53,343 nucleotides of DNA from Kosmotogaceae bacterium (GTDB taxonomy: Bacteria; Thermotogota; Thermotogae; Petrotogales; Kosmotogaceae): positions 1 through 53,343 of the forward strand of contig JAFGAP010000028.1 in NCBI GenBank assembly GCA_016933635.1, written 5' to 3'. Position 1 is the first letter of the stretch. Every line of letters starts with the position of its first letter. Shown in pieces: positions 51,680 to 53,343 of this stretch. The translations under genes were made by a program, and so were the position numbers. A model generated the notes under the pieces. It was given only the letters and a program-made list of their open reading frames with translations. It did no database searches and was not told the DNA's origin.

Positions 51680-53215
51680 ATGATGTTATTTATTGGTATA
51701 ATAGCCGGCCTCGCAGCAGGGATAGCGCTGGCTTATTTTATATTTACCCCCTCTGCCGTGAAGAAGGCGAAGGAAGAGCTTCAACTCCAGCTGAAATCGG
51801 CGAAGCAAGATTCAGAATCGATTATAAAAAGAGCTCAGGAAGAGGCAGATCATCTTAAGAAAAAGGCTCTCATTGAAGGCCGTGAAGAACTCCACCGACT
51901 TAGGGAAGAACAGGAGAAGGATTTCAAGAGAGATCGCGAGGAACTGAAGCAGTGGGAAGACAGGATTTCCAGAAGAGAAGACAACATCGACAAAAAGGAA
52001 GAAGTTATTGAGAAAACGAGAGCCCAGCTTGATTTAGAAAGGGCTCGAGTTGAAGAAATGAAAGAAGAAGCTGAAAAGAAGCTCTTTGGTTTGGCAGATT
52101 TATCGATGGAGGAAGCGAGAGATATCGTTCTGAAGAGAGCAGAAGAAATATATGAACATGATCTTGCTCAGAGGCTTAAGGAATTGAAAGATCACTATGA
52201 TGAAGAGGGAAATCGTTACGCAAAATGGGTAATTGTGAACTCTGTGCAGCGCTACGCTGCAGACTACACAGGAGACGTGACCGTAAGTGCCGTGAGTCTT
52301 CCCTCCGACGAAATGAAGGGTAGAATTATTGGAAGAGAGGGCAGGAACATAAGGGCCTTCGAAAAACTAACAGGTTCAGATCTTGTCATCGATGACACGC
52401 CCGAAGTCGTAGTCGTGTCTTGTTTCAATCCTTTAAGAAGAGCGATAGCGAAGATGACTCTAGATAGACTTGTGGAAGATGGCAGGATTCATCCGGCAAG
52501 AATCGAGGAAATGTATGAGAAGTCCAAGAAGGAGATCTACAGTGAGATAAAGGAAGCCGGTCAGGAGGCGCTAATGAAGGTGGGAATTCCTTCTATGCAC
52601 CCGGAGCTTGTCAAACTTCTCGGTAGACTGAAGTTCAGGACCAGTTACGGACAGAATGTCTTACAGCATTCAGTCGAAGTTGCGCACCTGGCGGCCTTGA
52701 TGGCCTCGGAGCTCGGACTGAACATTGATAAGGTCAAGAGAGGAGCAATTCTTCATGATATTGGTAAGGCGATCGATCACGAAGTCGAGGGGTCCCACGC
52801 AATAATCGGGGGAGAAATCGCAAAGAGATATGGCGAAAAGGGTCACGTGGTGAATATGATACAGTACCATCACGGAGAGACCGAAGCTTTAACTCCCGAG
52901 GCGGTTCTTGTCGCTGCAGCGGATGCAGTCTCGGCATCAAGACCAGGAGCGAGAAGAGAATCGCTAGATATGTACATAAAGAGGTTAGAGAATCTCGAAA
53001 ACATTGCCACCGGGTTCAAGCATATAGAGAAGGCTTACGCCATTCAGGCAGGAAGGGAAATTCGAGTCATTGTTGAACCTGAAAAGGTTGACGATCTTCT
53101 TGCAGAAAAGATGGCCGTTGATATCGCAAAGAAGATCGAAGAAGAACTTGAATATCCCGGTGTCATAAAGGTGACTGTAATAAGAGAGCGAAGAAGCGTC
53201 TCTTATGCTTCCTGA
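51680..53215 (+). CDS. rny: Ribonuclease Y
   Basis: Membrane-anchored endoribonuclease that starts mRNA decay. Order: membrane segment at about 1-20, long charged coiled coil at about 25-140, KH domain around 205-270 (GRIIGREGRNIRAFEKLTG), and HD domain with LHDIGKAIDHE (H359, D360). 511 residues is normal. ATG 51680 or 51683 is the start; the frame is closed by a stop 9 bases upstream, and the ribosome site is weak. It ends just before the tRNA gene promoter. Confidence 0.95.
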   Translation: MMLFIGIIAGLAAGIALAYFIFTPSAVKKAKEELQLQLKSAKQDSESIIKRAQEEADHLKKKALIEGREELHRLREEQEKDFKRDREELKQWEDRISRREDNIDKKEEVIEKTRAQLDLERARVEEMKEEAEKKLFGLADLSMEEARDIVLKRAEEIYEHDLAQRLKELKDHYDEEGNRYAKWVIVNSVQRYAADYTGDVTVSAVSLPSDEMKGRIIGREGRNIRAFEKLTGSDLVIDDTPEVVVVSCFNPLRRAIAKMTLDRLVEDGRIHPARIEEMYEKSKKEIYSEIKEAGQEALMKVGIPSMHPELVKLLGRLKFRTSYGQNVLQHSVEVAHLAALMASELGLNIDKVKRGAILHDIGKAIDHEVEGSHAIIGGEIAKRYGEKGHVVNMIQYHHGETEALTPEAVLVAAADAVSASRPGARRESLDMYIKRLENLENIATGFKHIEKAYAIQAGREIRVIVEPEKVDDLLAEKMAVDIAKKIEEELEYPGVIKVTVIRERRSVSYAS

Positions 53216-53219
53216 GAGA

Positions 53220-53248
53220 TTGACATAGGAAAAGCGGTGATATAGAAT
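53220..53248 (+). promoter_or_regulatory. Promoter of tRNA-Thr
   Basis: A perfect TTGACA (53220-53225) and TAGAAT (53243-53248) are separated by exactly 17 bases. Transcription would start near 53255, 5 bases before the mature tRNA end. Confidence 0.8.
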
Positions 53249-53259
53249 TGAAAACAGGT

Positions 53260-53335
53260 GCCAACGTAGCTCAACCGGTAGAGCGGCTCATTCGTAATGA
53301 GCAGGTTGGGGGTTCAAGTCCCTTCGTTGGCTCCA
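53260..53335 (+). tRNA. tRNA-Thr (anticodon CGU)
   Basis: Complete cloverleaf, with CCA encoded. The 7-bp acceptor GCCAACG/CGTTGGC, D-stem GCTC/GAGC, anticodon stem GCTCA/TGAGC with loop TTCGTAA (anticodon CGT at 53293-53295) and T-stem GGGGG/CCCTT with loop TTCAAGT are all present. It reads the threonine codon ACG. The strong upstream promoter suggests independent transcription. Confidence 0.97.
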
Positions 53336-53343
53336 GATGCGCC

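Noticed and set aside
1-53343. CRISPR arrays, insertion sequences, prophage genes or integrase sites
   Set aside because: No regularly spaced direct repeats, transposase motifs or phage genes were seen anywhere in the window.

Overview
The window looks like a chromosomal segment of a bacterium in the phylum Thermotogota, most likely the mesophilic Mesotoga/Kosmotoga group. The evidence is the Thermotoga-like RecA, NusA and DnaB proteins, a 342-residue NusA without C-terminal repeats, large peptide/sugar ABC operons, frequent TTG and GTG starts behind strong GGAGG-type ribosome sites, and moderate GC content. The genus is an inference; no rRNA gene is present. Genes are tightly packed, often overlapping by 1-50 bases. 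I see no insertion sequence, prophage or CRISPR array.

Layout. 1-946 holds no convincing gene and ends in the terminator of a minus-strand oligopeptide/oligosaccharide ABC operon (947-7614: oppD, oppF, binding protein, oppB, oppC). Divergent from it runs a plus-strand group: an AlaX-type tRNA editing protein, dnaB, an ABC ATPase with a small membrane partner, and a coiled-coil protein (7725-12036). Minus-strand genes follow: an M42 aminopeptidase, a two-gene SufC/SufB-like iron-sulfur system with its own promoter, a Wzy/WaaL-type polymerase or ligase with a large soluble tail, a YjbQ protein, minE and minD, then an rRNA methyltransferase, an iron-type alcohol dehydrogenase and csaB (12062-22631).

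A short ComEC-like protein, whose promoter suggests a leaderless mRNA, converges on fur. Fur closes the rimP-nusA-fur operon, which has a near-consensus promoter followed at once by an intrinsic terminator in its leader. An ABC-2 permease lies upstream of that operon. The middle (27522-34682) carries a secreted protein of unknown function, rqcP, birA, panB, a RodA/FtsW protein, two histidine-degradation genes and rlmH. A CNNM/CBS membrane protein, cytidine deaminase, a Nudix hydrolase and gltX follow.

From 38429 to 46736 on the minus strand, rex, udk, a large unknown membrane protein and a BMP-type nucleoside ABC transporter form what looks like one nucleoside uptake and phosphorylation operon under a redox sensor. 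The right end (46883-53215, plus strand) is a compact housekeeping string: two small proteins, rimO, pgsA, thpR, recA, recX and rny. It ends with a tRNA-Thr(CGU) gene that has its own near-consensus promoter.

The most interesting items are the terminator in the rimP-nusA leader, the unknown 773-residue protein inside the nucleoside operon, the minimal SufCB pair, and a terminator that implies antisense transcription across rqcP.
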